A stretch of DNA of 64,000 nucleotides from an uncultured Lachnospiraceae bacterium (GCA_937920345.1 CALGVA010000036.1:124001-188000), one strand, 5' to 3'; shown: positions 49,181-59,309, counted from the stretch's first letter. Program-made: numbers and translations. Notes: a model not told the origin generated them from the letters alone.

Positions 49181-50938
49181 ATGAAGAAAAAAACAAGAAA
49201 GAAAACCGTACGGTATACTGCACTGTGGATGGCATTGTGCCTGATGTTTGTTACTTCCTGCGGGAAGACGGAGGCGCCGGGCACGGATTTACAGGCGGAC
49301 AGCGCGGCAGAGGAAGACAGCGGCGCAGCGGCGGCTGACGGTGCCGGAGAGCCCGGCACACAGCAGGACGGCGAGACAGGGTCTGAGGGGGATATTACGG
49401 ATACGATTCCGTTGAATGTGATTGACGATAATTACCGCACTTATTACGAAGTGTTCGTCTATTCCTTCTATGACAGCGACGGTGACGGGATCGGTGATCT
49501 GCAGGGACTGATCTCTAAGCTGGACTATATCAATGACGGGGATGATACCACGGATACGGATTTAGGGTGCAACGGACTCTGGCTTATGCCGGTACATCCG
49601 TCGCCGACTTATCATAAATATGATGTAATAGATTTTTATGATATCGATCCGGTATACGGAACACTGGATGACTTTCAGGAACTGCTGGCGGCGTGTGACG
49701 AGAGAGGGATCAAGGTGATCATGGATCTGGTGCTGAACCATTCTTCTTCCAAACACCCATGGTTTCAGGAGGCATGCGCTTATTTGCGGGAACTGGGAGA
49801 GGCGGAGCCGAATGCGGCGGACTGCCCTTACTTTGATTACTATCATTTTGCAAAAGAAGAGAAAGACGGTTACTACAAGGTGCCCGGAACAGACTGGTAT
49901 TATGAGGGACAGTTCTGGAGCGAGATGCCGGATCTGAATCTGGACTGTGAGGCGCTTCGGGCGGAGATCGAGAAGATCACCGGGTACTGGCTGGATATGG
50001 GCGTGGGCGGTTTTCGTCTGGATGCGGTGAAAGAGTATTACACCGATGGTCAGCAGGAAAATATTGAATTTTTGACATGGCTGACTGATGTGGTTAAAGG
50101 TCAGAAAGAGGATGCGTATCTGGTAGGAGAGGCATGGGTCAATATCAATGACTATTCCAAATATTATGCCAGCGGTATGGACAGCCTGTTTAATTTCGCT
50201 TTTTCGGGCGCGGAAGGGGTCATTGCGAAGGTCATGAACGGCACACCGGCGGAGAAATACGGCGTTACCTGTGCTTCGCTGCACGATACCTTCGGGCAGT
50301 ATAATGAGAATTATATTGATGCGCCTTTCTACACCAACCATGATATGGCCAGAAGCGTCGGTTACTATGTGGGCGAGAACGCGTTAAACCGCGTGAAGAT
50401 GGCGGGTGCCATGAATTTGTTCATGAGCGGTTCGGCGTTTGTCTACTACGGGGAAGAACTGGGGATGAAAGGTTCCGGTAAAGACGAGAATAAGCGTGCG
50501 CCCATGTATTGGAGCAAAGATCCGGCGATGGAGGGCATGTGCGACGGTCCGGCGGATATGGAAGACTTCGAGATGAAGTATGACAGCTTGGAAGAGCAGC
50601 AGGCGGATGCAGACTCTATCTACCGGTTCTACAAGAAGGCAATTAAAATCAGGAATCAGAATCCTGAGATTGCAAGAGGAACGGCGGAGTATCTGGAGGA
50701 AGTGTCTGCCGACAGGGTGTGCGTGCTGCGCAAGACCTATAACGGCTCGGAGGTGCTGCTTGTGTTCGTGACCGGTGCGGACAGCGAGACGGTGGATTTG
50801 AGCGGTGTTACATTAAACGGCAGTGCCGTGGGCGATGATACCGAAGTGCGGGCGATGCTCACGACGGGAGAGGAGCCTGTTACGATGGAGGGCGGTGTGG
50901 CGACGCTGCCGGGATATTCGGTGCTGGTTATGAAATAG
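49181..50938 (+). CDS. GH13 alpha-amylase lipoprotein
   Basis: Start at ATG 49181 behind AGAAAGGAGTG. The 585-aa product has a lipoprotein signal ending FVTSCGK, then an acidic Ala/Gly-rich linker (to about residue 75). The GH13 barrel follows: YYEVFVYSFYDSDGDGIGDL, MDLVLNHSS, nucleophile Asp281 in GFRLDAVKEYY, acid/base Glu317 in VGEAW and Asp388 in TNHDMA. It is attached outside the cell and cuts starch or long dextrins into sizes the importer accepts. Last gene of the operon, followed by a terminator. Confidence 0.94.
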   Translation: MKKKTRKKTVRYTALWMALCLMFVTSCGKTEAPGTDLQADSAAEEDSGAAAADGAGEPGTQQDGETGSEGDITDTIPLNVIDDNYRTYYEVFVYSFYDSDGDGIGDLQGLISKLDYINDGDDTTDTDLGCNGLWLMPVHPSPTYHKYDVIDFYDIDPVYGTLDDFQELLAACDERGIKVIMDLVLNHSSSKHPWFQEACAYLRELGEAEPNAADCPYFDYYHFAKEEKDGYYKVPGTDWYYEGQFWSEMPDLNLDCEALRAEIEKITGYWLDMGVGGFRLDAVKEYYTDGQQENIEFLTWLTDVVKGQKEDAYLVGEAWVNINDYSKYYASGMDSLFNFAFSGAEGVIAKVMNGTPAEKYGVTCASLHDTFGQYNENYIDAPFYTNHDMARSVGYYVGENALNRVKMAGAMNLFMSGSAFVYYGEELGMKGSGKDENKRAPMYWSKDPAMEGMCDGPADMEDFEMKYDSLEEQQADADSIYRFYKKAIKIRNQNPEIARGTAEYLEEVSADRVCVLRKTYNGSEVLLVFVTGADSETVDLSGVTLNGSAVGDDTEVRAMLTTGEEPVTMEGGVATLPGYSVLVMK

Positions 50939-50950
50939 AATGCAGAAACA

Positions 50951-50983
50951 AAAACCTCGAAGGTTCCGTGCCTTCGAGGTTTT
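50951..50983 (+). terminator. Terminator of the maltodextrin operon
   Basis: AAAACCTCGAAGG and CCTTCGAGGTTTT pair over 13 bp around a 7-base loop; the arm itself supplies the T-run. The rest of 50939-51248 is A/T-rich with no gene. Confidence 0.9.
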
Positions 50984-51221
50984 CGCTTGTGTAAAAGGGG
51001 AATTCTTCCGGAATTGCTATAACCGACTTGACTTCCGTGATCAAGTCTATAAATAATATAATACCTTTTTTTGACAGAGTCTATAATTATATTGCAAAAG
51101 AATAACATTATATTAGCGAAATAAATCAAAAAAAGGCAAATCTGACTGCTATATGACAAGAAAATAAAATTATTTTGACTAAAATATGAACGGTACGCTT
51201 TGTCTTACCGGCAGAAAACAA

Positions 51222-51246
51222 AAAATGCCCGAAATACGGGCATTTT
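51222..51246. terminator. Bidirectional terminator after the cyclic-nucleotide-domain gene
   Basis: AAAATGCCCG and CGGGCATTTT pair over 10 bp with a 5-base loop and T-runs on both strands. It ends the minus-strand gene at 51249 and blocks readthrough from the left. Confidence 0.85.
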
Positions 51247-51248
51247 TA

Positions 51249-53513
51249 TTAATAACCTAGATAATCACGCTGACTCTGGATCTCCGGCGGAATCTCGGCA
51301 CCGATATTCTTAAGCTTCTGGAACAGATTGTCGTAATGATGGATCTTCTGTGCGTTCTTAATGTCGTAGCGGTCCATAGTTTCCTTATAGAGCGGATTCA
51401 TCTTCAACTTGTCGCGGATCTCCCTGGAGAACGGACAGTAGGTGAACAGGATGGCACGCGCAATCTTATTCAACCTCGGGGAACCGGAGCCCTCAAACAG
51501 AACCCATGATACATAATCCCGGATAAACATTTCTTTAAAGCTGTTCTTCGCTTTCTGCATGTTGAGCTTGATTTTATCCTTGGCATCCGGCGACAGGTCA
51601 TGGTTTTTCTTATAGAACTGAATATAATCGAAATATTCGCTTGTAAGAGATGCTTCGGAAATATCGTTCCATCTTGCACCCTGTACACGTTTGCACATCT
51701 CCCAGCGGAAATCGCCGGTCAGTCTGACCAGAATGTTGGTGAGATCTTCCATCTGGAAAATAGACACCATCATACGGGAAGGCGTCGTACGCTTACGCCC
51801 TTCGATCTCCTGCCACATAACGCCTCTGACACCGATATTCGGCATAAGAATCACGTCGGGAAGTATCTCTACACTGATATACTCTTTACCAATACCGAGT
51901 TTCGGGTTGGTGTAGATCATCTCACGGTAATATGCGCTGAAGTCAATAGAGCGAACCTGATCAAAGGTCTGTACTACCCGGTCAGCGGATACAAGCGAAG
52001 TATTCAGATCTTTCAGAATATTATGCTCTGAAAAGATCGGGCAGAAGCTGCTGATTCGTCCGAAGGTGATCTTGTTGACAGACTGGAACATATTGTTGAG
52101 CTCGAACAGTACCTGCTTTTCTTTGTCCTTGAGCATGGTGGTTTCTTCTGCCGCGCTGATCTTACCGGTAATCTTGAGTTCGTGCACGTAAGCCTGATAG
52201 TCGTTATCGAACTCGTTACGGCTGGGCGTCTTCTTGCCTTCATAGATGGCATGCAGCCATTCGTAGATCGTGTACACTTTTCTGGAAGGGTCTGAAGGCA
52301 GCTTATCTACAATAGAGTAAAGATATGCTGCGTTTTCCATGCCGGCAAGTTTTTCATCTACATAACCGAAGTTAAAGAACATTTTCAGTATCTTGGGCAC
52401 GTCGAAATCCTGCAGGCTGCGTACGAATGCCTTTTCGTAGATCACATAGAACAGCTTGGTGATGGTCAGACGCAGTCTTCTGGAAGAATCGTCGGAATTG
52501 TTCTTGTCAGTCAGCTTACTGTACTGCGCCACGGCGTTGCGGAAGTCGTTCGCATCCTCTTCACTGACTTTCGCATAGGCTAAAATGGTGTTCATAGAGT
52601 CTATGACATCCGGAACATCATCCGGTTTCGTCTCATCGTCGGAAGCGTTTTCCGTATACTGATCCAGGGAATTAAGGCGTTCGCGGTATTCGGCGACACG
52701 TTCCTGATACATATCCTTGTCGATGGAAGCCTGACTTTCCAACTGAATCATCATGGTGGAGATCGCCGCAATCAGCGTGGTGGAATCATCCGCGTGTGCG
52801 CCGATCTTATAGAGCAGTGATGCATACAGATCGAAGAAATCCAGCCGGTTTTCACTCATTAACAGGTTAATGATTTCAGATTTATAATCATACATAACAC
52901 GGCATACGGATATTACCTCGTACACGTCCTGACTCGCCTTGCGCAGGAGACCCTGCAGGAAATCCGGGTCCTGTGATTTGATGGGCGTCCCCGTGACCAG
53001 CGTGCGGAGCTGGGTGTAGTAGCCGCCGAGCCAGACAGCGATATCTTCTTCCAGAACGAGTTCCGACAGGGTCTCTAAGCCGGGCAGCGTTCTGGCTGAA
53101 ATATTGTGCTTGGTACAGAAAGACAGATATTCGGAATAACTGTCTGTCAGATAGTGATAGAAATTATCGCAGTCAAAACGTGCCAGTTCATACTGGTCAA
53201 GAATTTCCTGAAACTGCTTGAACATGGATGCGACGATCCGCTGTGCCATATCGGGATTGGCATGCAGGATGCCGGAAAGCTGCGCCGTGCTGAAAGGATA
53301 GGATGCAACGGAGGAAGCCTCTTCCGTCTGATAAGTGATGAAGTGTGAATCAAAGAAGAGCTCACAGGCTCCGATCACATCTCCCTTATATAAGTAAAAC
53401 TCACCGCCGGGATAGGTGGCGCGGACAGTCCCCTTCGCGATCACGTGCAGTGCATTGATCGCCTGTTCGCTTTGTACCAGGATGGTTCCCGCAGAATATT
53501 CTTTTACAGCCAT
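51249..53513 (-). CDS. Large cyclic-nucleotide-domain protein of unknown function
   Basis: A 754-aa soluble protein. The first ~115 residues fit the cNMP-binding (Crp-like) beta-roll: VKEYSAGTILVQSEQAINAL, a central PGGEFYLYKGDVIGACELF segment and the following helices. No Crp HTH follows. The remaining ~640 residues are mostly helical, with one beta-rich part near 560-610, and match nothing I know. Proteins like this occur in Lachnospiraceae without known function. It may sense a nucleotide or membrane signal and act through the large C-terminal part. Single gene with its own terminator. Confidence 0.8.
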   Translation of the reverse strand: MAVKEYSAGTILVQSEQAINALHVIAKGTVRATYPGGEFYLYKGDVIGACELFFDSHFITYQTEEASSVASYPFSTAQLSGILHANPDMAQRIVASMFKQFQEILDQYELARFDCDNFYHYLTDSYSEYLSFCTKHNISARTLPGLETLSELVLEEDIAVWLGGYYTQLRTLVTGTPIKSQDPDFLQGLLRKASQDVYEVISVCRVMYDYKSEIINLLMSENRLDFFDLYASLLYKIGAHADDSTTLIAAISTMMIQLESQASIDKDMYQERVAEYRERLNSLDQYTENASDDETKPDDVPDVIDSMNTILAYAKVSEEDANDFRNAVAQYSKLTDKNNSDDSSRRLRLTITKLFYVIYEKAFVRSLQDFDVPKILKMFFNFGYVDEKLAGMENAAYLYSIVDKLPSDPSRKVYTIYEWLHAIYEGKKTPSRNEFDNDYQAYVHELKITGKISAAEETTMLKDKEKQVLFELNNMFQSVNKITFGRISSFCPIFSEHNILKDLNTSLVSADRVVQTFDQVRSIDFSAYYREMIYTNPKLGIGKEYISVEILPDVILMPNIGVRGVMWQEIEGRKRTTPSRMMVSIFQMEDLTNILVRLTGDFRWEMCKRVQGARWNDISEASLTSEYFDYIQFYKKNHDLSPDAKDKIKLNMQKAKNSFKEMFIRDYVSWVLFEGSGSPRLNKIARAILFTYCPFSREIRDKLKMNPLYKETMDRYDIKNAQKIHHYDNLFQKLKNIGAEIPPEIQSQRDYLGY

Positions 53514-53789
53514 AATATACCCCCTTGATCTGCTGATTGCTACTATTTTTTAGTTTACTACGATTGCGCGATAATTACAAGAAAGAATGGGAAATGCGGC
53601 ACTATTCTTATATGATTGATGTGAATTGAAACAAATAAGCAATTTGCACAAGAATATTGAAGGTATTTTGTGCTGTACTTTTAAGGAAAGTATGCTAGAA
53701 TAATATGACGGATATGTCGAAAAGATGGTTGACTAAAGATTTGACAGGGATGTCATGTTAAGATTTACATGTCAGGAAAGGTAATGTCG

Positions 53790-54308
53790 ATGGAAAAGGG
53801 AGAAGTCGGATACGGACAACAGCGGGATGAGATTGCATACAGACAGCATCAGGACGATATTGAATACAGACGGCAGGTGGTCAATACCTATAAGCCGGAT
53901 GTGGAGAGGCTGATCCGCTATCTTCCGTGGCTGGAGGAAAAGGCGGGGCACAATGTGGCGGAGACGTTCGAGGGATCCGGGATCAAAGGCAGCTCGATTA
54001 CTTTTCCGGTATATGACGGCACGTTGATGAGCTTTATCAAAGAACTGCAGCGGACAACGCTTTTGGACCGCAATTACCCGTATATCTATTCAAGACACAG
54101 AATACGGACGCTGCAGGACGAATTTAAGATGATTGACCGGGCTGGTATTAAGGATATGGATATTCTGAAAGGTATCCTGTCCAAATATGCGCTGGGCGGG
54201 ATGACGAAGGCCAGATTGTGGTCGGAGGCAGTATACAACAGTATCTTTCTGAGGGTGATACGCAAGATGAAAGAAAATCTGGAATACTGGGATAAACCGA
54301 TGGTATGA
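53790..54308 (+). CDS. Conserved hypothetical protein, about 172 aa
   Basis: The ATG at 53790 is preferred because AGGAAAGG precedes it; ATGs at 53769 and 53784 are in frame. A charged N-terminal ~25 residues precede a compact domain with VERLIRYLPWLEEKAG, SSITFPVYDGTLMSFIKELQ and LDRNYPYIYSRHRIRT. The last third has ILSKYALGGMTKARLWSEAV. It looks like a small conserved Firmicutes domain without known activity. The 255-bp gap before it holds nothing clear. Confidence 0.68.
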   Translation: MEKGEVGYGQQRDEIAYRQHQDDIEYRRQVVNTYKPDVERLIRYLPWLEEKAGHNVAETFEGSGIKGSSITFPVYDGTLMSFIKELQRTTLLDRNYPYIYSRHRIRTLQDEFKMIDRAGIKDMDILKGILSKYALGGMTKARLWSEAVYNSIFLRVIRKMKENLEYWDKPMV

Positions 54309-54452
54309 CTAATATGGTCAATTAGGAGCGGCATAAGACGACAGAGACATCAGCAGTATTATATATAGAAGGCGGGCAGACTGCTGTGAACAGCGGGTCG
54401 GCAGCCGGCTGCGTTAAGTAAGAATGAAGAAGGAGAAGGAAACAGGAGAAAC

Positions 54453-55040
54453 ATGGGAGAAAAATCAGCGCAGAAGAAACAATATATTCTGAATACCGCA
54501 AGATCGGTATTTGTGGAGAAAGGGTTTAAGAATGTGACGATGAAGGACATCGTGGAGGCGTGTGAGATCAGCCGCGGCGGACTGTACTTGTATTTCGACA
54601 GTACGGAGCAGATACTCATGGAGATCCTGCAGATGGAGGCGCAGGAGACGGACGATGTCTTTACGGATCATATATCGGAAGAGGATACGGCGGCGGATAT
54701 CCTGACCCTGTTTCTCAAGGAACAGAAGAAAGAACTGCTGCAGAAAAAGAATAATTTGACCGTTGCGGTCTACGAATATTTCTTCGCGCATAAATCGACT
54801 GATAAGAACAACATGCTGCACAAGCAGTTTGACGCAGGTGTCAGGGTACTGGAAAAGCTCATACAGGCCGGAATCGCCAGCGGAGAGTTCTACTGTGAGG
54901 ATCCGAGAGGGGCGGCGACCAACATCATGTATGTGCTGGAGGGCATGAAGATCAATGCGCAGACTTTCGGCATCACGGAGAAGATGGTGGATGAACAGCT
55001 GCTGTATATCATGCAGGGGCTGTTTGTGGAGTTTGAGTGA
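54453..55040 (+). CDS. TetR-family transcriptional regulator
   Basis: A 195-aa TetR-type regulator: the N-terminal HTH runs from ILNTARSVFVEKGFKNVTMK through ISRGGLYLYF; the C-terminal ~140 residues are the helical ligand and dimer domain. Start after GAAGGAGAAGGAAACAGGAGAAAC. Its ligand and targets are not evident; the divergent or adjacent genes are a hypothetical and purL. A strong terminator follows, so it is not co-transcribed with purL. Confidence 0.88.
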   Translation: MGEKSAQKKQYILNTARSVFVEKGFKNVTMKDIVEACEISRGGLYLYFDSTEQILMEILQMEAQETDDVFTDHISEEDTAADILTLFLKEQKKELLQKKNNLTVAVYEYFFAHKSTDKNNMLHKQFDAGVRVLEKLIQAGIASGEFYCEDPRGAATNIMYVLEGMKINAQTFGITEKMVDEQLLYIMQGLFVEFE

Positions 55041-55048
55041 CAGAGAAT

Positions 55049-55086
55049 CCCGCATAGTCTGATAAAACAGACTATGCGGGTTTTTT
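55049..55086 (+). terminator. Terminator after the TetR gene
   Basis: CCCGCATAGTCTG and CAGACTATGCGGG pair over 13 bp around ATAAAA, followed by TTTTTT. Confidence 0.95.
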
Positions 55087-55111
55087 ACGGGAAATTAATC
55101 AAAAACTCTGA

Positions 55112-55140
55112 TTGAAATGTGAGAGATTGTTTGGCATAAT
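55112..55140 (+). promoter_or_regulatory. Probable purL promoter
   Basis: TTGAAA (55112-55117), a 17-bp spacer and CATAAT (55135-55140). The transcript would begin around 55147 and carry the double-hairpin repeat in its ~180-base leader. Confidence 0.65.
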
Positions 55141-55142
55141 AG

Positions 55143-55275
55143 AACATGAAGTTATACTAGGACATTAAAATACAATGTCCAAGTACAACTACGTCATGTT
55201 CAGAAGAATGCAAAGAGCATGCATTTTCCCGTGAAGTTGCAAAATGCATAGTTAAGAACTACTGCGTCATGTTCA
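55143..55275. repeat. Double-hairpin intergenic repeat, copy 3, in the purL leader
   Basis: Stem 1 (55143-55200): AACATGA/TCATGTT at the base, GGACATT/AATGTCC at the top with loop AAAATAC, the same loop as copy 1. Stem 2 (GAAGAATGC with GCATTTTC) is shorter. A second partial run ending CTGCGTCATGTTC (55261-55273) repeats the end of stem 1. Confidence 0.75.
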
Positions 55276-55324
55276 TGGCACAACGAAACGTAACGGCAGG
55301 CAGTAAATTAAGGAGAAGAGCAGA

Positions 55325-58300
55325 ATGGGAAACGTAAAGCGCATTTATGTGGAGAAGAAGGAGCCTTTCGCGGTCAAGGCGAAGGAACTGCAGGAAGAGA
55401 TCGGGAGTTATCTCGGGATTGACGGTGTGAAAGAGGTCCGGGTACTGATCCGCTATGATGTGGAGAATTTGTCGGAGGAAGTTTTTGAGAAGGCGTGCAG
55501 GACTGTTTTTTCGGAGCCGCCGGTGGATATCTTATATGAAGAGACGATTCAGATTCCGGCAGACGGAAAGGTTTTCAGCGTGGAATACCTGCCGGGACAG
55601 TTTGATCAGAGAGCGGATTCTGCGGTTCAGTGCGTAAAATTTCTGAAGGAAGACGAAGAGCCGATTATCAGGACAGCGGTTACATATTTAATAACGGGTG
55701 ATATGTCCGATGAGGAGTTCGGAAGAATCAAGGCATACTGCATTAACCCTGTGGATTCCAGAGAAACGGACATGGTGAAACCGGACACTCTTGTCACTGT
55801 TTATGATGAGCCTGCTGATGTGGCGGTGTTTGAGAATATGCCGGAGCGGCAAGATTTTATTGATATGCCGCAGGCGGAGCTGAAAGAACTTTATGATTCC
55901 TTAGGTCTGGCCATGACCTTTAAGGATTTCTTACATATACAGAATTATTTTGCCGGGGAAGAGAAGCGTAATCCTACCATGACGGAGATCCGCGTGCTGG
56001 ATACATACTGGTCGGATCACTGCCGCCACACCACTTTTTCCACGGAATTGAAGAAAGTGGATTTTGCGGAAGGCTTTTATCAGAAGCCGATTAAGGATAC
56101 TTATGAGAATTATCTTGCCGTCAGGGATGAGATTTTTGCGGGCAGACAGGACAAGTTCGTCTGTCTGATGGATCTGGCACTGATGGCTATGCGTAAGTTA
56201 AAGAAGGACGGGAAGCTGGATGACATGGAGGAATCCGACGAGATCAATGCCTGCTCGGTGGTGGTTCCTGTGGAGATGGATTACGGTGACCGGAAGGTGA
56301 CGGAGGAGTGGCTTGTCTTTTTCAAGAATGAGACCCACAACCATCCTACGGAGATCGAGCCTTTCGGCGGGGCGGCGACGTGTCTTGGCGGCGCGATCCG
56401 TGATCCCTTGTCGGGACGCGGTTATGTGTATCAGGCGATGCGCGTGACGGGTGCAGCTGATCCTACGGTGCCGGTGTCGGAGACGCTTAAGGGCAAGCTG
56501 TCCCAGAAGAAGCTGGTGCGCGGGGCGGCGAGCGGTTATTCGTCCTACGGCAATCAGATCGGACTTGCGACCGGACTGGTCAAGGAGATTTATCATCCTG
56601 ATTATGTGGCAAAGAGAATGGAGATCGGTGCGGTGATGGGTGCGGCGCCGAGAAAGAATGTTATCCGTGAGACATCTGATCCTGACGATATCATAATTCT
56701 TCTGGGCGGCAGAACCGGACGTGACGGCTGCGGCGGCGCGACGGGTTCCTCCAAAGTGCACACGGAGAGTTCCATCGAGACCTGCGGCGCGGAGGTGCAG
56801 AAGGGTAATGCGCCCACGGAGCGTAAGATTCAGAGACTGTTCAGGCGCGAAGAGGTCAGCAGGCTGATCAAGAAATGTAACGATTTCGGTGCGGGCGGTG
56901 TGTCTGTGGCGATCGGCGAACTGGCGGACGGTCTTGTGGTGGATCTCGATAAAGTACCGAAGAAGTATGCGGGTCTGGACGGTACGGAACTGGCGATCTC
57001 GGAATCACAGGAGAGAATGGCGGTTGTGGTAGCGCCGAAAGACGTGGAGGCTTTCTTAGGCTATGCGGCGCAGGAGAATCTGGAAGCGGTAGAGGTTGCG
57101 GTCGTGACGAAAGAGCCGAGACTGGTACTTAGATGGCGCGGCAAGGAGATTGTCAATATTTCCAGAGCGTTCCTGGATACCAACGGCGCCCATCAGGAGA
57201 CCGCCGTTGCGGTGGACATGCCGGAGGAAAAAGAAAACTATCTGAAGAAGATCGCGACGCCTGCCGTTGCAGATGCGGTGGCAGCGGGGGATGTCAGGAA
57301 GGCGTGGCTGACGCTTCTGCATGATTTGAATGTGTGCTCGCAAAAAGGTCTGGTTGAGATGTTTGATGCATCCATCGGCGCGGGCAGCGTATACATGCCT
57401 TACGGCGGTAAATATCAGTTGACGGAAACCCAGGCGATGATTGCTAAACTGCCTGTATTAAAAGGAAAAACAGATACCGTGACGATGATGAGTTACGGTT
57501 TTGATCCTTATCTGTCCAGTTGGAGTCCATATCACGGCGCAATCTATGCCGTGACGGAGTCTATGGCGAAAATCGTGGCAAACGGCGGAGATTATAAGAC
57601 GATCCGCTTTACGTTCCAGGAGTATTTCAGGAGAATGAGCGAGGAGCCTGGCCGCTGGAGCCAGCCTTTTGCGGCGCTGCTTGGCGCGTATGACGCACAG
57701 ATGGGATACGGGCTGCCTTCCATCGGCGGCAAGGACTCCATGTCCGGCACATTCAATGAGATTGACGTGCCGCCCACACTCGTTTCCTTTGCGGTGGATA
57801 TCAGCAAACAGGGTAATATCGTGACGCCGGAGCTTAAGAAGGCGGGCAATAAGCTGGTACGTTTCCACATTGCGAAGAACGAGTATGATCTGCCGGTATA
57901 TGAAAATGTTATGCACGTATATGATACGATTCTGACACTTGTGTCACAGAAAAAGATTGTTGCGGCGTATGCGCTTGATGCGAAAGGCGCTGCGGCGGCG
58001 ATCGGCAAGATGGCGTTCGGCAATAAACTGGGCGTGACTGTGGAGAGCGGTCTGGCTGCGGAGAAGCTTTTTGATAACGGATTGGGGGAAATTCTGGCTG
58101 AAATGCCGGCGGAGGCAGTTGCGGAGCTGGCGGCAGGAGCAGAGAAGAGAGCGGCAGATGACGGAGCCAGCCGTGTAAACTACACTGTTATCGGTACGGT
58201 GACTGACGAACCGGCATTTGTCTATGGCGATGTGAAGATCACCATGGAGGAAGCGCTGTCCGCATGGAAGGATAAGCTGGATAAAGTCTTTCCGTATACG

Positions 58301-59176
58301 GCCGGAAAAGATAAGAGTGCGGTTCCATCAGAGTTGTATAAAGCCAAAGAAATCTATGTATGCAAGAATAAAGTAGCAAAGCCTACCGTGTTCATTCCGG
58401 TATTTCCGGGTACGAACTGCGAGTATGACAGCGGCGCGGCTTTTGAGCGGGCAGGCGCAGATGTCATTACGAAGGTATTTAAGAATCTGACAGCGGAAGA
58501 CATCAGGGAGAGTGTGGACGTATTCGAGCAGGCGATCGGGCAGGCACAGATCATCATGTTCCCCGGCGGATTTTCCGCAGGTGACGAGCCGGACGGTTCT
58601 GCGAAGTTTTTTGCGACAGCTTTTCAGAATGCAAAGATCAAAGAAGCGGTGAGTAGACTGTTAAATGAAAGAGACGGTCTTGCGCTGGGAATCTGTAATG
58701 GTTTTCAGGCGCTGATCAAGCTGGGACTGGTGCCTTACGGCGAGATCGCGGGACAGAAGGAGGATTCCCCTACGCTGACCTTTAACACGGTTAACCGCCA
58801 TATTTCCAAGATGGCGTACCTGAAAATAGTATCCAATAAGTCCCCGTGGTTACAGGGAACGGTATTGGGAAATACTTATGTAAACCCGGCTTCCCATGGC
58901 GAAGGACGCTTTGTTGCGCCGAAGGAGTGGATTGACAGGTTGTTTGCAAACGGCCAGGTGGCTACGCAGTACGCAGATATAGATGGTAATGTGTCGATGG
59001 ATGAAGAGTGGAACATCAACGGTTCCTATGCCTCCATCGAAGGTATCACATCCCCTGACGGGCGTGTATTCGGCAAGATGGCGCATTCCGAGAGAAGAGG
59101 AGAGGGCGTTGCGGTTAATATTTACGGAGAACAGGATATGAAAATCTTCGAATCCGGCGTAGCATATTTTAAATAA
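55325..59176 (+). CDS. purL: Phosphoribosylformylglycinamidine (FGAM) synthase, single-chain
   Basis: A 1283-aa enzyme converting FGAR, glutamine and ATP to FGAM in purine synthesis. It joins the PurS-like, PurL-like and glutaminase parts in one chain, as in Clostridia of the long-chain clade. Seen: SDHCRHTTFSTEL (about residues 230-245), FKNETHNHPTEIEPFGGAAT, GSSKVHTESSIE, and the C-terminal class I glutaminase with PVFPGTNCEYDS and nucleophile Cys1124 in LGICNGFQ. It has its own promoter and terminator. A Tn7-like element lies just downstream. Confidence 0.96.
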   Translation: MGNVKRIYVEKKEPFAVKAKELQEEIGSYLGIDGVKEVRVLIRYDVENLSEEVFEKACRTVFSEPPVDILYEETIQIPADGKVFSVEYLPGQFDQRADSAVQCVKFLKEDEEPIIRTAVTYLITGDMSDEEFGRIKAYCINPVDSRETDMVKPDTLVTVYDEPADVAVFENMPERQDFIDMPQAELKELYDSLGLAMTFKDFLHIQNYFAGEEKRNPTMTEIRVLDTYWSDHCRHTTFSTELKKVDFAEGFYQKPIKDTYENYLAVRDEIFAGRQDKFVCLMDLALMAMRKLKKDGKLDDMEESDEINACSVVVPVEMDYGDRKVTEEWLVFFKNETHNHPTEIEPFGGAATCLGGAIRDPLSGRGYVYQAMRVTGAADPTVPVSETLKGKLSQKKLVRGAASGYSSYGNQIGLATGLVKEIYHPDYVAKRMEIGAVMGAAPRKNVIRETSDPDDIIILLGGRTGRDGCGGATGSSKVHTESSIETCGAEVQKGNAPTERKIQRLFRREEVSRLIKKCNDFGAGGVSVAIGELADGLVVDLDKVPKKYAGLDGTELAISESQERMAVVVAPKDVEAFLGYAAQENLEAVEVAVVTKEPRLVLRWRGKEIVNISRAFLDTNGAHQETAVAVDMPEEKENYLKKIATPAVADAVAAGDVRKAWLTLLHDLNVCSQKGLVEMFDASIGAGSVYMPYGGKYQLTETQAMIAKLPVLKGKTDTVTMMSYGFDPYLSSWSPYHGAIYAVTESMAKIVANGGDYKTIRFTFQEYFRRMSEEPGRWSQPFAALLGAYDAQMGYGLPSIGGKDSMSGTFNEIDVPPTLVSFAVDISKQGNIVTPELKKAGNKLVRFHIAKNEYDLPVYENVMHVYDTILTLVSQKKIVAAYALDAKGAAAAIGKMAFGNKLGVTVESGLAAEKLFDNGLGEILAEMPAEAVAELAAGAEKRAADDGASRVNYTVIGTVTDEPAFVYGDVKITMEEALSAWKDKLDKVFPYTAGKDKSAVPSELYKAKEIYVCKNKVAKPTVFIPVFPGTNCEYDSGAAFERAGADVITKVFKNLTAEDIRESVDVFEQAIGQAQIIMFPGGFSAGDEPDGSAKFFATAFQNAKIKEAVSRLLNERDGLALGICNGFQALIKLGLVPYGEIAGQKEDSPTLTFNTVNRHISKMAYLKIVSNKSPWLQGTVLGNTYVNPASHGEGRFVAPKEWIDRLFANGQVATQYADIDGNVSMDEEWNINGSYASIEGITSPDGRVFGKMAHSERRGEGVAVNIYGEQDMKIFESGVAYFK

Positions 59177-59260
59177 CGTTGATGAGATATCCCTAGGCAC
59201 ACCCGAATATCCTGCGAAGGCAATTTGGGGTAGTCCCAAAAAGAGAATAAGAAGCAATAG

Positions 59261-59308
59261 AACGACCTTGTAGAGAGGAAAAATCCTTTCTATGAGGTCG
59301 TTTTTATT
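59261..59308 (+). terminator. Terminator downstream of purL
   Basis: AACGACCT/AGGTCGTT outer stem and TAGAGAGGA/TCCTTTCTA inner stem (one G-T pair), with TTTTTATTT after it. The 84 bases between the purL stop and this hairpin show nothing else. Confidence 0.85.
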
Positions 59309-59309
59309 T

